A DNA stretch of 64,000 bases from Enterococcus sp. HY326 (GTDB taxonomy: Bacteria; Bacillota; Bacilli; Lactobacillales; Enterococcaceae), in NCBI RefSeq assembly GCF_026157065.1, contig NZ_JANLGQ010000005.1, positions 124,001-188,000 of the forward strand, given 5' to 3'. The position numbers and the translations under genes are program-made. This document shows positions 26,227 to 33,787 of this stretch, piece by piece. The first letter of the stretch is position 1, and each line of letters begins with the position of its first letter. A model generated the notes under the pieces. It was not told the origin of the DNA. It worked only from the letters and a program-made list of their open reading frames with translations, and searched no databases.

Positions 26227-27615
26227 ATGAATAAAAAATTGATAACGACAGTAGCAATGTCTCTGGGGATTTTTTTAGTGATGCTAGATACAACTATTAT
26301 GAATATCGCTTTGCCAGCCATTCAAAAAGGTCTGGCAGTTGAGTTTACACAATTATCTTGGGCTCTGAACATTTATACCATCATTTTTGCGACTCTCACC
26401 ATCCCTTTAAGTAAATTGGGAGATATCTTCGGAAGGAATAAGATTTATCTTCTGGGATTAATTTTTTTCGCCAGCGGCAGTTTCTTGTCTGGCATCGCAC
26501 CTGCCTTTTCTTTATTGATCATTGGCAGAATTATTTCAAGTATTGGAGCGGCAATTATTTTACCATTAGGAAATACGATTGGCATATCCGCTTGGAAAAT
26601 GAGTGACCGTTTCAAAATTATTGCGATTTTAGGATTGACTCAAGGTGGCGCCGCCGCTGTTGGACCAACTCTAGGTGGAATTTTAACTGATCTGTTGAGC
26701 TGGCATTGGATTTTCCTAACCAATATTCCAATTGTTTTAATTGCCATATTTTTATCCATGACAGCTTTGACTTTTAAAGAAAACACAGAAAAAATAAAAA
26801 TTGATTTTTTAGGAAGCAGCATTTCAATGCTTGCTTTATTTTCCCTCACGTTGGCACTGATTAAAGTACGCGAATGGGGTATTTTAAATTTTAAGTCTGT
26901 CATTTGTTTTACCGCTAGCTTACTATTGGGGATTTTATTTATCCAAGTTGAAAGGAAAGCTAAGGCCCCGATGATTGATTTAGCACTATTTAAAATTCGC
27001 AGTTTTACAACTTCAGTTATTGTCGCTCTGGTGGCACAATTTTTCTATATTGGTGTGGTCGTTATTTTGCCAACTTATTTAACCAATGCCCTTCAAGATA
27101 CCGAATTACAGGCCGCACTTATCTTATTGCCAATGTCACTGACTGTTTTTGCCTTTGGTGGTTTAGGTAGTTTGGCAATTAATAAATTAGGACCTCGATT
27201 GCTAATTTTTATTGGATTACTAAGTATCCTACTTTCATATGTTCTTTTAGTGCTGACCGGTACAATAGGAACTTTTTATTTATCATTGTCCATATTAGCT
27301 TTAGGGATTGGATTTGGAATTATCGCAGGTCCCATCAATATATTAGCCGCTTCAAATTTAAACGGCACCCTCTTGACCTCTTCACAAAGTGTCATCAGCG
27401 TTGTGCGCCAGATTGGTTCTGTATTAGGCGTTTCAATTTTTGCCTCATTGATGAGCGCCAATTTAAATCAGGCAAGTATCAATAATTCTCTTAGTCTCAA
27501 ACAAGCATACTTATCTATATACAGTGGCTGGATTCCGGTTTTAGTGGTCCTGCTGCTGTTAACCTTTGCTTATCCTACGAAGAAAAATTACCAAAGTGGG
27601 CTGAAAGGTTATTGA
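26227..27615 (+). CDS. MFS exporter, DHA2 (14-helix) family
   Basis: A 462-residue drug:H+ antiporter. The motif LDTTIMNIALPAIQ in helix 1 is motif D1 of the DHA2/QacA-EmrB group, and GDIFGRNKIYLLGL between helices 2 and 3 is motif A. About 14 membrane segments are present. The neighbouring TetR regulator and its paired operators suggest substrate-induced expression. The second ATG (26227) lies six bases after GGAGG and is preferred to the first (26224). Substrate unknown. Confidence 0.88.
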   Translation: MNKKLITTVAMSLGIFLVMLDTTIMNIALPAIQKGLAVEFTQLSWALNIYTIIFATLTIPLSKLGDIFGRNKIYLLGLIFFASGSFLSGIAPAFSLLIIGRIISSIGAAIILPLGNTIGISAWKMSDRFKIIAILGLTQGGAAAVGPTLGGILTDLLSWHWIFLTNIPIVLIAIFLSMTALTFKENTEKIKIDFLGSSISMLALFSLTLALIKVREWGILNFKSVICFTASLLLGILFIQVERKAKAPMIDLALFKIRSFTTSVIVALVAQFFYIGVVVILPTYLTNALQDTELQAALILLPMSLTVFAFGGLGSLAINKLGPRLLIFIGLLSILLSYVLLVLTGTIGTFYLSLSILALGIGFGIIAGPINILAASNLNGTLLTSSQSVISVVRQIGSVLGVSIFASLMSANLNQASINNSLSLKQAYLSIYSGWIPVLVVLLLLTFAYPTKKNYQSGLKGY

Positions 27616-27644
27616 GTAAAAAAGTTTCAGGACTTTATCCCACA

Positions 27645-27675
27645 AAAAAAGTCGTCCCCGCAGGAACAACTTTTT
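27645..27675. terminator. Bidirectional terminator
   Basis: Imperfect stem AAAAAGTCGTCC / GGAACAACTTTTT between the convergent MFS and aldo/keto reductase genes. Confidence 0.65.
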
Positions 27676-27686
27676 AAAAAAAATGA

Positions 27687-28529
27687 TTACCACGTCATCG
27701 CTGCCGTTACCTTTTCAGGATCTTGCGGATTTCCAATTAAAGGTCGATTTTTGTCGAGGGAAGCTATCAGTGTGATTTCATTTTCTGTTAAGGAGAAATC
27801 GAAAATCGCAATGTTTTCCGCCATCCGTTCTTTGTGGGTGGACTTTGGTAAAACTGAAATACCTAGTTGAATAAAATATCTCAGCACTACTTGCCGAGGA
27901 GATTTTTGGTATTTTTCCGCAATTTCGATTAAAGCGGGTTCGTCAAACATTGAATTTTCCAAGTTTTGCCCGAAGGGAGCGTAGCCTTGGTGAGCGACTT
28001 GATATTTTTTCATTAATTGATTGGCTGCTAGTTGCTGCGAATATAAATTAGTTTCCACTTGATTTACTGCCGGTACAATTTCATTAAAATGAATCAGGTC
28101 AATCAGTTGGCTTTCTGCGTAATTGGATACGCCAATTGCTTTGATTTTACCGGCTTGATAAAATTTTTCCAAGACTCGATATGCAGCGTAGGTATTGCCA
28201 AAGGGCCAATGCAATAAAACCAAATCGAGATAATCTGTTTGCAGATTTTTTAACGATTCGTTTAATTTTTCTTCCGCAGCTGTTGTTTCATAATCTTGAA
28301 ACCACAATTTCGTTGTGATAAATAATTCATCACGCCTTACTGGACTTTTCGCTAGCGCATTGCCCACTGCGACTTCATTGCCATAAGCCTGAGCAGTATC
28401 GATTAAGCGATAACCGGCATCGATGGCGTTCAAGACAGCTGTTTCACACTCCTGAGGGTCAGTAATTTGATACGTGCCAAACCCGATAATGGGCATTGTT
28501 ACGCCATTGTTTAATTGAATAGATTGCAT
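27687..28529 (-). CDS. Aldo/keto reductase 1
   Basis: A 280-residue NADPH-dependent carbonyl reductase of the AKR5-like group. The tetrad is visible: Asp in LIDTAQAYGNE, Tyr of the same segment, Lys in TTKLWFQDY, His in VLLHWPFG; the cofactor end SVLPKSTHKERMAEN is intact. Likely substrates are reactive aldehydes such as methylglyoxal or diketogluconate-like compounds. The ATG at 28529 lies six bases after AGGAGG. The promoter is a 19-base-spacer MerR type (28560-28590) and the neighbouring merR is a fragment. About half identical in key regions to AKR 2. Confidence 0.9.
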   Translation of the reverse strand: MQSIQLNNGVTMPIIGFGTYQITDPQECETAVLNAIDAGYRLIDTAQAYGNEVAVGNALAKSPVRRDELFITTKLWFQDYETTAAEEKLNESLKNLQTDYLDLVLLHWPFGNTYAAYRVLEKFYQAGKIKAIGVSNYAESQLIDLIHFNEIVPAVNQVETNLYSQQLAANQLMKKYQVAHQGYAPFGQNLENSMFDEPALIEIAEKYQKSPRQVVLRYFIQLGISVLPKSTHKERMAENIAIFDFSLTENEITLIASLDKNRPLIGNPQDPEKVTAAMTW

Positions 28530-28559
28530 GTTCATCCTCCTAAAAAATTTGGTACAATA

Positions 28560-28590
28560 ACGGTAACATCCTCGGGTAACCCGAGGTCAA
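28560..28590 (-). promoter_or_regulatory. MerR-type promoter of AKR 1
   Basis: TTGACC (28585-28590), 19-base spacer, TACCGT (28560-28565). The spacer holds the perfect dyad CCTCGGGTAACCCGAGG (28570-28586). Over-long 19-base spacers around a dyad are the mark of promoters activated by MerR-family proteins. Confidence 0.75.
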
Positions 28591-28594
28591 GTGA

Positions 28595-28732
28595 TTTATT
28601 GAAGAAGGTGAAAAAAATCTTCAAGAAGCCCAAAAACGTTTGGCCTATCTGCGACAAAAAATTGAACATGAAAAATCAATTCTAAATCATGAAATTCCGG
28701 ATAATCATAATCCTCGAAAAAAACATCAGTAA
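28595..28732 (+). pseudogene. 3' remnant of a merR-family regulator gene
   Basis: A 45-codon open fragment beginning FIEEGEKNLQEAQKRLAYLR and ending NPRKKHQ then stop. Its heptad-like coiled coil and charged tail match the dimerisation helix at the C-terminus of MerR-family regulators. There is no start codon or ribosome site, a TGA precedes it in frame, and the HTH domain is missing. It lies divergent from AKR 1, just past the MerR-type operator, exactly where the regulator gene would be expected. I infer a deletion of the 5' two thirds. Confidence 0.5.
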
Positions 28733-28733
28733 A

Positions 28734-28804
28734 AATAATACCCCAAGATGACTAAACTTAGTCTAAGGAACTGACTTTTATCTGGTCATCAATGGGGCAT
28801 TATT
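28734..28804. terminator. Bidirectional branched terminator
   Basis: Outer stem AATAATACCCCA / TGGGGCATTATT with two inner pairings (GACTAA/TTAGTC and GATGAC/GTCATC) and T runs. It follows AKR 2 and the merR remnant. Confidence 0.75.
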
Positions 28805-28807
28805 TTT

Positions 28808-29656
28808 TTAGATAAATTTACTTTGAACACGAATTCTGTCATCGATTTCAGCAAGGGCAGTTGTTTGTGTCTGATCTTGTTGATCCAGCTGAGCAATTGC
28901 TGACAGCTCTTCTGGAGTTAATTGAAAATCCCAGACGGAAAAATTCTCTTGCATTCGTTTTGGCTGAACGGTTTTAGGAATAACGATAGTCCCATGTTGC
29001 AGGTGCCAACGTAAGATGACCTGAGCTACTGACTTTTGATGATGGCTAGCGATAGTTACCAAGACTGGATGACTAAAAATATTATCCCGACCAACAGCAA
29101 AAGGTGACCAAGCCTCTAAAGAAATCTGCTTCTCCTGCAAAAATTTTCTTTCATACTTCCGCTGTAAAAATGGATGCGTCTGTAATTGATTAACTGCGGG
29201 TTTGACCTCGCTATTTACTAGCAGGTCAAACAGTCGGTCGTTAGGAAAATTGGACACGCCGAGCGCGCGAATTTTGCCTTGCCGATACAGCTCGGTTAAA
29301 GCTCTCCAAGAACCAAAAATATCGCCAAAAGGGTAGTGCAAAAGATACAAATCCAAATAATCAGTCTGCAATTTGGCTAGCGTTTCATCAAAAGCCCGCA
29401 ACGTCTCTTGATAACCAAAATTTTCAATCCAAAGCTTTGATGTGATAAAAAGTTTTTCTCGGGCTACGCCAGATTGCTTCATCGCCTGACCGACAGCAGA
29501 TTCATTTTGATAGATGGCTGCCGTGTCAATCAGCCGATAGCCGGTTTCAATTGCCTTTTCAACAACTTGTTGACACTCACTTAAATCAGGGATTCGGCAG
29601 ACACCAAATCCAAGCTGAGGAATTTCAAGGCCATTATTTAATTTTACAAAATTCAT
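28808..29656 (-). CDS. Aldo/keto reductase 2
   Basis: A 282-residue aldo/keto reductase, paralogue of AKR 1. Active-site features are LIDTAAIYQNESAVG (Asp, Tyr), ITSKLWIENFG (Lys), YLLHYPFGD (His) and the NADPH end TIVIPKTVQPKRMQEN. The substrate is unknown; tandem AKRs under MerR control usually deal with reactive aldehydes. The start at 29656 follows AAAGGA; an upstream 17-codon frame runs into the promoter. It has its own MerR-type promoter (29677-29707), so both reductases probably answered to the regulator whose remnant lies between them. Confidence 0.88.
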   Translation of the reverse strand: MNFVKLNNGLEIPQLGFGVCRIPDLSECQQVVEKAIETGYRLIDTAAIYQNESAVGQAMKQSGVAREKLFITSKLWIENFGYQETLRAFDETLAKLQTDYLDLYLLHYPFGDIFGSWRALTELYRQGKIRALGVSNFPNDRLFDLLVNSEVKPAVNQLQTHPFLQRKYERKFLQEKQISLEAWSPFAVGRDNIFSHPVLVTIASHHQKSVAQVILRWHLQHGTIVIPKTVQPKRMQENFSVWDFQLTPEELSAIAQLDQQDQTQTTALAEIDDRIRVQSKFI

Positions 29657-29676
29657 TTCATCACGTCCTTTCGTAA

Positions 29677-29707
29677 AGCATACCTGCCTCGGGTTACTGG
29701 AGGTCAA
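29677..29707 (-). promoter_or_regulatory. MerR-type promoter of AKR 2
   Basis: TTGACC (29702-29707), 19-base spacer, TATGCT (29677-29682). The spacer dyad CCTCGGGTTACTGGAGG (29687-29703) differs from the AKR 1 dyad at only a few positions. Confidence 0.78.
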
Positions 29708-29881
29708 GATTTTTTTGTTTTAAGATACTAAAACTGCAGACAGGCATTTAGCCAAAGCTAATCAACTCTGCTCATGATTTTTTTATTTCACTATGCTATA
29801 ACAATTTATTTTCTAGCAACGATACTATGACAGCCGTTTTTATTTGGTATACTTGATACATCAAAGTTCACAGGAGGCTTT

Positions 29882-30142
29882 ATGATTTCATCTACGTTGA
29901 CATCCTATCCAGGAAAAAAAGTTGTCAAAGACTTGGGCATTGTTTACGGCTACGACGATAAGCTGCGGCCATTGCGGGGCATCACCGCAATTTCTGAATA
30001 TCTCGACCAAGCGATTTTAGATTTAGAAAAAAATGCCGAAAAATTAGGCGCTAACGCAGTATTAGGAATTTCCTTTTCAATGATGGACAAAGCATTGCCC
30101 GCAGTAATCGGGACAGCTGTCTATTTAGAGGATGAGGAATAA
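29882..30142 (+). CDS. YbjQ-family (UPF0145) protein
   Basis: An 86-residue cytosolic protein of the YbjQ family, whose pentameric beta-rich fold has been proposed to bind metal; function is not established. Family marks are the N-terminal PGKKVVKDLGIVYGY and the C-terminal EKLGANAVLGISF. It is about 15-20 residues shorter than typical members because the central loop is reduced. CAGGAGGCTTT precedes the ATG and TATACT at about 29848 is a possible -10. Single-gene unit with a terminator 17 bases downstream. Confidence 0.8.
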   Translation: MISSTLTSYPGKKVVKDLGIVYGYDDKLRPLRGITAISEYLDQAILDLEKNAEKLGANAVLGISFSMMDKALPAVIGTAVYLEDEE

Positions 30143-30158
30143 AAGCTTTACAAATCAG

Positions 30159-30182
30159 TCCGTCAAATTAATTTTTGGCGGC
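30159..30182 (+). terminator. Terminator hairpin of the CCCGCCAAA family
   Basis: GTCCGTCAAA / TTTTGGCGGC followed by TTTTTTG; a divergent copy of the family with a G-T pair. Confidence 0.75.
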
Positions 30183-30277
30183 TTTTTTGTTTAGTCAACT
30201 AAATTACGAAATTACATTTGATAAGTTTTCTTTACATTTTGTAAAATTAATTTATAATGAATTGAGAGGTGAGGAGA

Positions 30278-30610
30278 ATGGATAAAGAGAAAATTTTGAA
30301 AAAAGCACAACACGACAAACAAGATGAAAGAAAAAATCAGCTGAATGATTTTTCGATTGGAACTACCGGGGCCTTTTTACTGATTTCAATTGCTATCATA
30401 ACTCTGCTCAAAATTATTTTTAACCAAAATTATTTGGATATGCTGGGGCTCTTAGTCGCTGGCATAGGTGCTTATATTTTTGGATATGCCGCTTTCGGTT
30501 TTCAAAAAAGCAACTTTTTCTCTAAACAAGGGGCGCTGTATGTTGTTTCAGGATTTTTGATGGTGGCTGGCATCGCCTTGCTTAACGCTTATTTTCAGGG
30601 GCCCTTATGA
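30278..30610 (+). CDS. DUF6442-type membrane protein
   Basis: A 110-residue protein with a charged N-terminal 30 residues (MDKEKILKKAQHDKQDERKNQ) followed by three membrane helices. It matches the small protein family that is regularly encoded immediately before a short XRE regulator, as here. Function unknown. The ATG at 30278 has GAGGAG next to it; a GTG at 30269 lies within that site and is rejected. Its stop overlaps the next start by four bases (ATGA), so the pair is translationally coupled. Confidence 0.75.
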   Translation: MDKEKILKKAQHDKQDERKNQLNDFSIGTTGAFLLISIAIITLLKIIFNQNYLDMLGLLVAGIGAYIFGYAAFGFQKSNFFSKQGALYVVSGFLMVAGIALLNAYFQGPL

Positions 30611-30816
30611 AAAAAGACGAGCTTCTTTTACACAATCGCCTCAAGGTCGCCCGTGCAGAAAAAAACTTCAATCAATCTGATTTAGCGCAATTAGTCGGCG
30701 TCTCCCGCCAGACAATCAGCAATATTGAAAAAGAAGAATTTTATCCCTCGGCAAAACTCGCCTTACTATTATGCATCGCCTTAGATAAAAAGTTTGAAGA
30801 GCTTTTCTTTTTTTGA
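30607..30816 (+). CDS. Short XRE-family (HTH_3) regulator
   Basis: A 69-residue protein that is essentially one HTH domain: LKVARAEKNFNQSDLAQLVG then SRQTISNIEKEEFYPS and LDKKFEELFFF. It belongs to the YozG/HTH_3 class of very short repressors that are paired with a small membrane protein. The ATGA overlap with the upstream gene implies equal production. The membrane partner may sequester or signal to the regulator; that is inference from the conserved pairing. The terminator follows after 30 bases. Confidence 0.88.
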   Translation: MKKDELLLHNRLKVARAEKNFNQSDLAQLVGVSRQTISNIEKEEFYPSAKLALLLCIALDKKFEELFFF

Positions 30817-30847
30817 AATCTCGCAATTTCTTAGCTTGAATAAGCTA

Positions 30848-30879
30848 AACAACCCGCCAATTTTTATTAGCGGGTTGTT
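30848..30879. terminator. Terminator hairpin of the CCCGCCAA family
   Basis: AACAACCCGC / GCGGGTTGTT followed by TGTAT; placed between the convergent XRE and rhodanese genes. Confidence 0.8.
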
Positions 30880-30898
30880 TGTATAAAAAAGTGGTGTC

Positions 30899-31264
30899 TT
30901 ATTGCAGAGCTTCTATTGGCAAATTCATGCCCTTCCAGCCTTCTAAGGCTCCACCAAGCTCATAGGCCTTGAAGCCAGCTTTTAGTAGAATTAGCAATGC
31001 TTGTTTCCCTAAGATAGTGCCAGCTGTCCAATCATAAACCACATAAATTTTCTCTTTATCTAACTCATCTAAATGGGCAGCTAAGTCTTTCGCAGGTAAA
31101 GCGAGCGCCCCTTTTATCTGATCTTTCTTCACTTCTTTAGGCGCATTTCGTACATCTAAAATAACGTAAGGTGAATTTTCCTTATCTAAATTATTTAGCA
31201 CTTCAAAATGATTGATATAAAGACTCAAATAGGTTTCTAGTAAGTCAATTTTAGCTGGTTCCAT
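30899..31264 (-). CDS. Rhodanese-like protein lacking the catalytic cysteine
   Basis: A 121-residue single-domain rhodanese fold: VILDVRNAPKE near the N-terminus, GALALPAKDL, and C-terminal YELGGALEGWKGMNLPI. In active sulfurtransferases the loop after VVY begins with Cys; here it reads VVYDWTAGT, so Asp replaces Cys and persulfide chemistry is not expected. It may be a binding or scaffold protein. Its start overlaps the end of the marR gene by 14 bases, with the ribosome site GGAGG inside marR, so the two are coupled and probably serve one response. Confidence 0.82.
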   Translation of the reverse strand: MEPAKIDLLETYLSLYINHFEVLNNLDKENSPYVILDVRNAPKEVKKDQIKGALALPAKDLAAHLDELDKEKIYVVYDWTAGTILGKQALLILLKAGFKAYELGGALEGWKGMNLPIEALQ

Positions 31265-31793
31265 CGATTGTATCCTCCAGGGTTTGAATTTTATTTTTAC
31301 CACTTGCCAATTTTTTTAACAAAGCAGAGAACAACTCTCTTTCTGCTGCAGTAAAATCTTCAAAAAGTTCATCCACTGCCTGATAATTATAAGGCAAAAA
31401 TTTATGCAGCAGCTCTTTGCCCTCTGCTGTTAACTTAATGAAGCTGGTTCTTTTGTCTTCTGACGCTTGATGAACTGTAACTAATCCTTGTTTATTCATT
31501 CCCTTGATTAATTTACTAGCAGTTGGTCTGGTAACATTTAGTTTCTGAGCAATTTTAGAAGGCAGCAATTGTTCATTTTCTGCATAGGATAAAAACATCA
31601 GTATGCTGAATCTTGATTCACTTAAATCAAATTTTTCTAAGATGTGGTTGTAACTTCGCTCCACTTCGCGAAAAGTCTGTTGAAAATCCAAATATAAATG
31701 CACGGAATCGGGATTGATTGCCAAATTGAATTGTTTTGCTATCGTCTGAATTCTTTCGATGCTAGGTCTATCAGAAAAATTAAAATACGACAA
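31251..31793 (-). CDS. MarR-family transcriptional regulator
   Basis: A 180-residue winged-helix regulator. LPSKIAQKLNVTRPTASKLIKGMNKQGLV is the HTH (given here only to locate it, about residues 85-113), followed by the wing ASEDKRTSFIKLT. It begins at a TTG (31791-31793) with GGAGG seven bases upstream; an ATG-less upstream extension crosses the operator. The promoter carries a 12-base palindrome just past the -10, so autorepression is likely. It is co-transcribed with the overlapping rhodanese-like gene. Confidence 0.85.
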   Translation of the reverse strand: MSYFNFSDRPSIERIQTIAKQFNLAINPDSVHLYLDFQQTFREVERSYNHILEKFDLSESRFSILMFLSYAENEQLLPSKIAQKLNVTRPTASKLIKGMNKQGLVTVHQASEDKRTSFIKLTAEGKELLHKFLPYNYQAVDELFEDFTAAERELFSALLKKLASGKNKIQTLEDTIDGTS

Positions 31794-31819
31794 TTGTTGT
31801 CCTCCTTTTTTATAAGTAG

Positions 31820-31864
31820 TTAGCCGGCTAATCACATTCTATGCTATTTTAATTTTTAATGCAA
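31820..31864 (-). promoter_or_regulatory. marR promoter with palindromic operator
   Basis: TTGCAT (31859-31864), 17-base spacer, TAGAAT (31836-31841). The perfect palindrome TTAGCCGGCTAA (31820-31831) covers the expected transcription start, so a bound repressor would block initiation. Confidence 0.75.
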
Positions 31865-31985
31865 GATTCGTGATTGTTAACGCGCACTTTTAACTAACTC
31901 ACCTCTCTAGCTTAACTTTGGCGACTTGTAAAATCTCAGCCAGCATGCTTAGATAAAGTAAAGTAATTTAAGTCAACGAAAAAAC

Positions 31986-33038
31986 ATGGAGGAAAAACAC
32001 ATTAAAAATAAAAAAAGAATGCTGGTTGTTGGGGCATCAGGGAGCTTAGGTTATAAGATTTGCGAGGCGATTCAAAAATTTTTCGCTGACACAATTGAAT
32101 TGTGTATCAGTGATTATCAAGCTGTTAGAGGACAGAAAACAGCTGAAAAACTCACAATTGAGAAAAATAATTTCATGGAGATCGATATCAATGATGCAAC
32201 TAGTATTGACGCTGCTCTTTCGCAAAATTTAACTTCTGTGATTGTGGCGGTCCCTCAAAAAGAGTTGTTGGTTCAGAAAATTTGTAATAACCGTAAAATC
32301 CCTTGTGTGGACGTCACCGCCTTTAAAAATTTCCCTGAAAAACTTAGACAGGACATTCCAAATCCTGAGTCAGCTTTCATTGTGATGGCCGGCTTTTTCC
32401 CAGGTTTTTGCGGAGTTTTGGTTAAATCCTTTAAAGCAGATTTTCCAGAAATTGATCAAGTTGATGTCTTCTTATTGCAAAATAAAAATGCCAATGTGGG
32501 AATAACTGGCATCCATGACATGCTAACGATTATTTCAAAGCAGCTTGTTGACGGCAGCAGAGGCTTCAATAATCTATCTGTAGAAACTTTTGCAAAGCAG
32601 AGCTTCAAATTAAGAGAAATTAATCATGATGAGGCGCAGCTATTGCAGGAGAAATTGCCCCTTGAAAGGGTGACTTACTACACAGCGTGGAACAGTGCCC
32701 CATTCAATTCAATAATTCATTTTGTAATCAAGCACAATCTCACCAATTTCCTGATTGGCTGCTTCAGAAAGCTTAAGATAAATTTGGATAATCAACAGCC
32801 TGATGAAACCATCTATCTAAAATTACGAGGAGCTAAGGGAGAAAATTCGCAAAATAATATGCATGAAATGGTGCTGAAGTTTCATTCTGATTACGAAATG
32901 ACAGCCTATTGCGCTGCTTTTATGGCAAATTATTTAACCAATGAAAAGAATCTACAAGGCATCTTTTACCCATTTGAAATTTTCGATGCATCTGATTTTC
33001 ACTTTCTAGAGGTCAACCAAGAAAATGCAATTCTATAA
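31986..33038 (+). CDS. NAD(P)-binding saccharopine-dehydrogenase-like protein
   Basis: A 350-residue protein with an N-terminal Rossmann fold: MLVVGASGSLGYKICEAI is the dinucleotide loop. The following DINDATSIDAAL and IVAVPQKELL segments fit the saccharopine-dehydrogenase-type NADP-binding domain, and residues after about 130 form the larger catalytic-like domain with GFFPGFCGVLV. Reaction and substrate are unknown. The ATG at 31986 has no strong upstream ribosome site; GGAGG lies within the first codons, so the true start may be slightly downstream. Monocistronic. Confidence 0.65.
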   Translation: MEEKHIKNKKRMLVVGASGSLGYKICEAIQKFFADTIELCISDYQAVRGQKTAEKLTIEKNNFMEIDINDATSIDAALSQNLTSVIVAVPQKELLVQKICNNRKIPCVDVTAFKNFPEKLRQDIPNPESAFIVMAGFFPGFCGVLVKSFKADFPEIDQVDVFLLQNKNANVGITGIHDMLTIISKQLVDGSRGFNNLSVETFAKQSFKLREINHDEAQLLQEKLPLERVTYYTAWNSAPFNSIIHFVIKHNLTNFLIGCFRKLKINLDNQQPDETIYLKLRGAKGENSQNNMHEMVLKFHSDYEMTAYCAAFMANYLTNEKNLQGIFYPFEIFDASDFHFLEVNQENAIL

Positions 33039-33203
33039 AGGTGTTCTGAAAATTTTTCATTCTGTAAAAGCTAATAATCTAGTCTAGCTTTTGACTCATG
33101 GAAATTGCATACTGCCTAAAAAAATATTTTTACATTTTCAACCAGCGATGGTTTTAACATCACTGTTACGATAATATTTCTCAATAGAAAAGGAGTGTCC
33201 AAT

Positions 33204-33599
33204 ATGATAACTTATGGAAAACGCAGTACGCTGAATGAGGCGGATGTGATTGAGCTTTTCGCCGCTTCGGGGATTGTCCGTCCAATCAATCAACCTGCCA
33301 GAATTAAAGAAATGATTTTAAATTCGGACTTGATTTATACTGCTTGGGATGCAGATAAATTGGTAGGCATCGCCCGCTGTGTGACCGATTTTAGCTATTG
33401 CTGCTACTTGTCAGACCTAGCCGTTCATAAAGACTATCAAAATGAAAAAATCGGCACTACGCTGATTGCCTGTGTCGAAAAAGCAATTGGTGATGAAGTC
33501 TCCCTCATTTTGCTCGCTTCTGAGTCCGCAATGGCTTATTATCCAAAAGTCGGATTTGATCAAGCGCCGAATGCTTACATCAAAAAAAGAAAATACTAA
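33204..33599 (+). CDS. GNAT acetyltransferase
   Basis: A 131-residue GNAT enzyme. The core is AWDADKLVGIARCVTDF, then YLSDLAVHKDYQNEKIGTTL, where the acetyl-CoA loop is Q-N-E-K-I-G, and the ending YYPKVGFDQAPNAYIKKR, which is the usual close of the short YjdJ-like GNATs. Substrate unknown. GGAG lies eight bases before the ATG at 33204; three codons upstream the frame continues but without support. Terminated by the hairpin at 33629-33664. Confidence 0.83.
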   Translation: MITYGKRSTLNEADVIELFAASGIVRPINQPARIKEMILNSDLIYTAWDADKLVGIARCVTDFSYCCYLSDLAVHKDYQNEKIGTTLIACVEKAIGDEVSLILLASESAMAYYPKVGFDQAPNAYIKKRKY

Positions 33600-33628
33600 A
33601 TTAGTTGTCTATCTGTTACAAATAAAAA

Positions 33629-33664
33629 GAAGTAACCGGCTCCCTATACTTAGCCGGCTACTTC
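33629..33664 (+). terminator. Intrinsic terminator
   Basis: GAAGTAACCGGCT / AGCCGGCTACTTC followed by AAAAATTTT. It contains the same TAGCCGGCTA core as the marR operator, probably by chance. Confidence 0.75.
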
Positions 33665-33725
33665 AAAAATTTTAAAAGTCCATTCAAGTTGGATTTAAAC
33701 AGCCTAGTAATCTGAAGTAATCTCC

Positions 33726-33752
33726 AAAAGTTAGACCAAAAATCTAACTTTT
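33726..33752. repeat. AAAAGTTAGA hairpin, shared-core family
   Basis: AAAAGTTAGA / TCTAACTTTT around a seven-base loop, close to the end of fosX. The left arm and context CTCCAAAAGTTAG recur at 22205-22217 and, less exactly, at 4394-4405. On the minus strand no long T run follows. Confidence 0.55.
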
Positions 33753-33787
33753 AGGGTCCCTACATTACTTGGCTGTTTTCTAATTTC

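Noticed and set aside
28612-28683. 24-codon ORF in another frame of the merR remnant
   Set aside because: Lys-rich frame with no ribosome site; the adjacent frame has better family resemblance.
33651-33660. Second MarR operator from the TAGCCGGCTA match
   Set aside because: It is part of a terminator stem with no promoter nearby.
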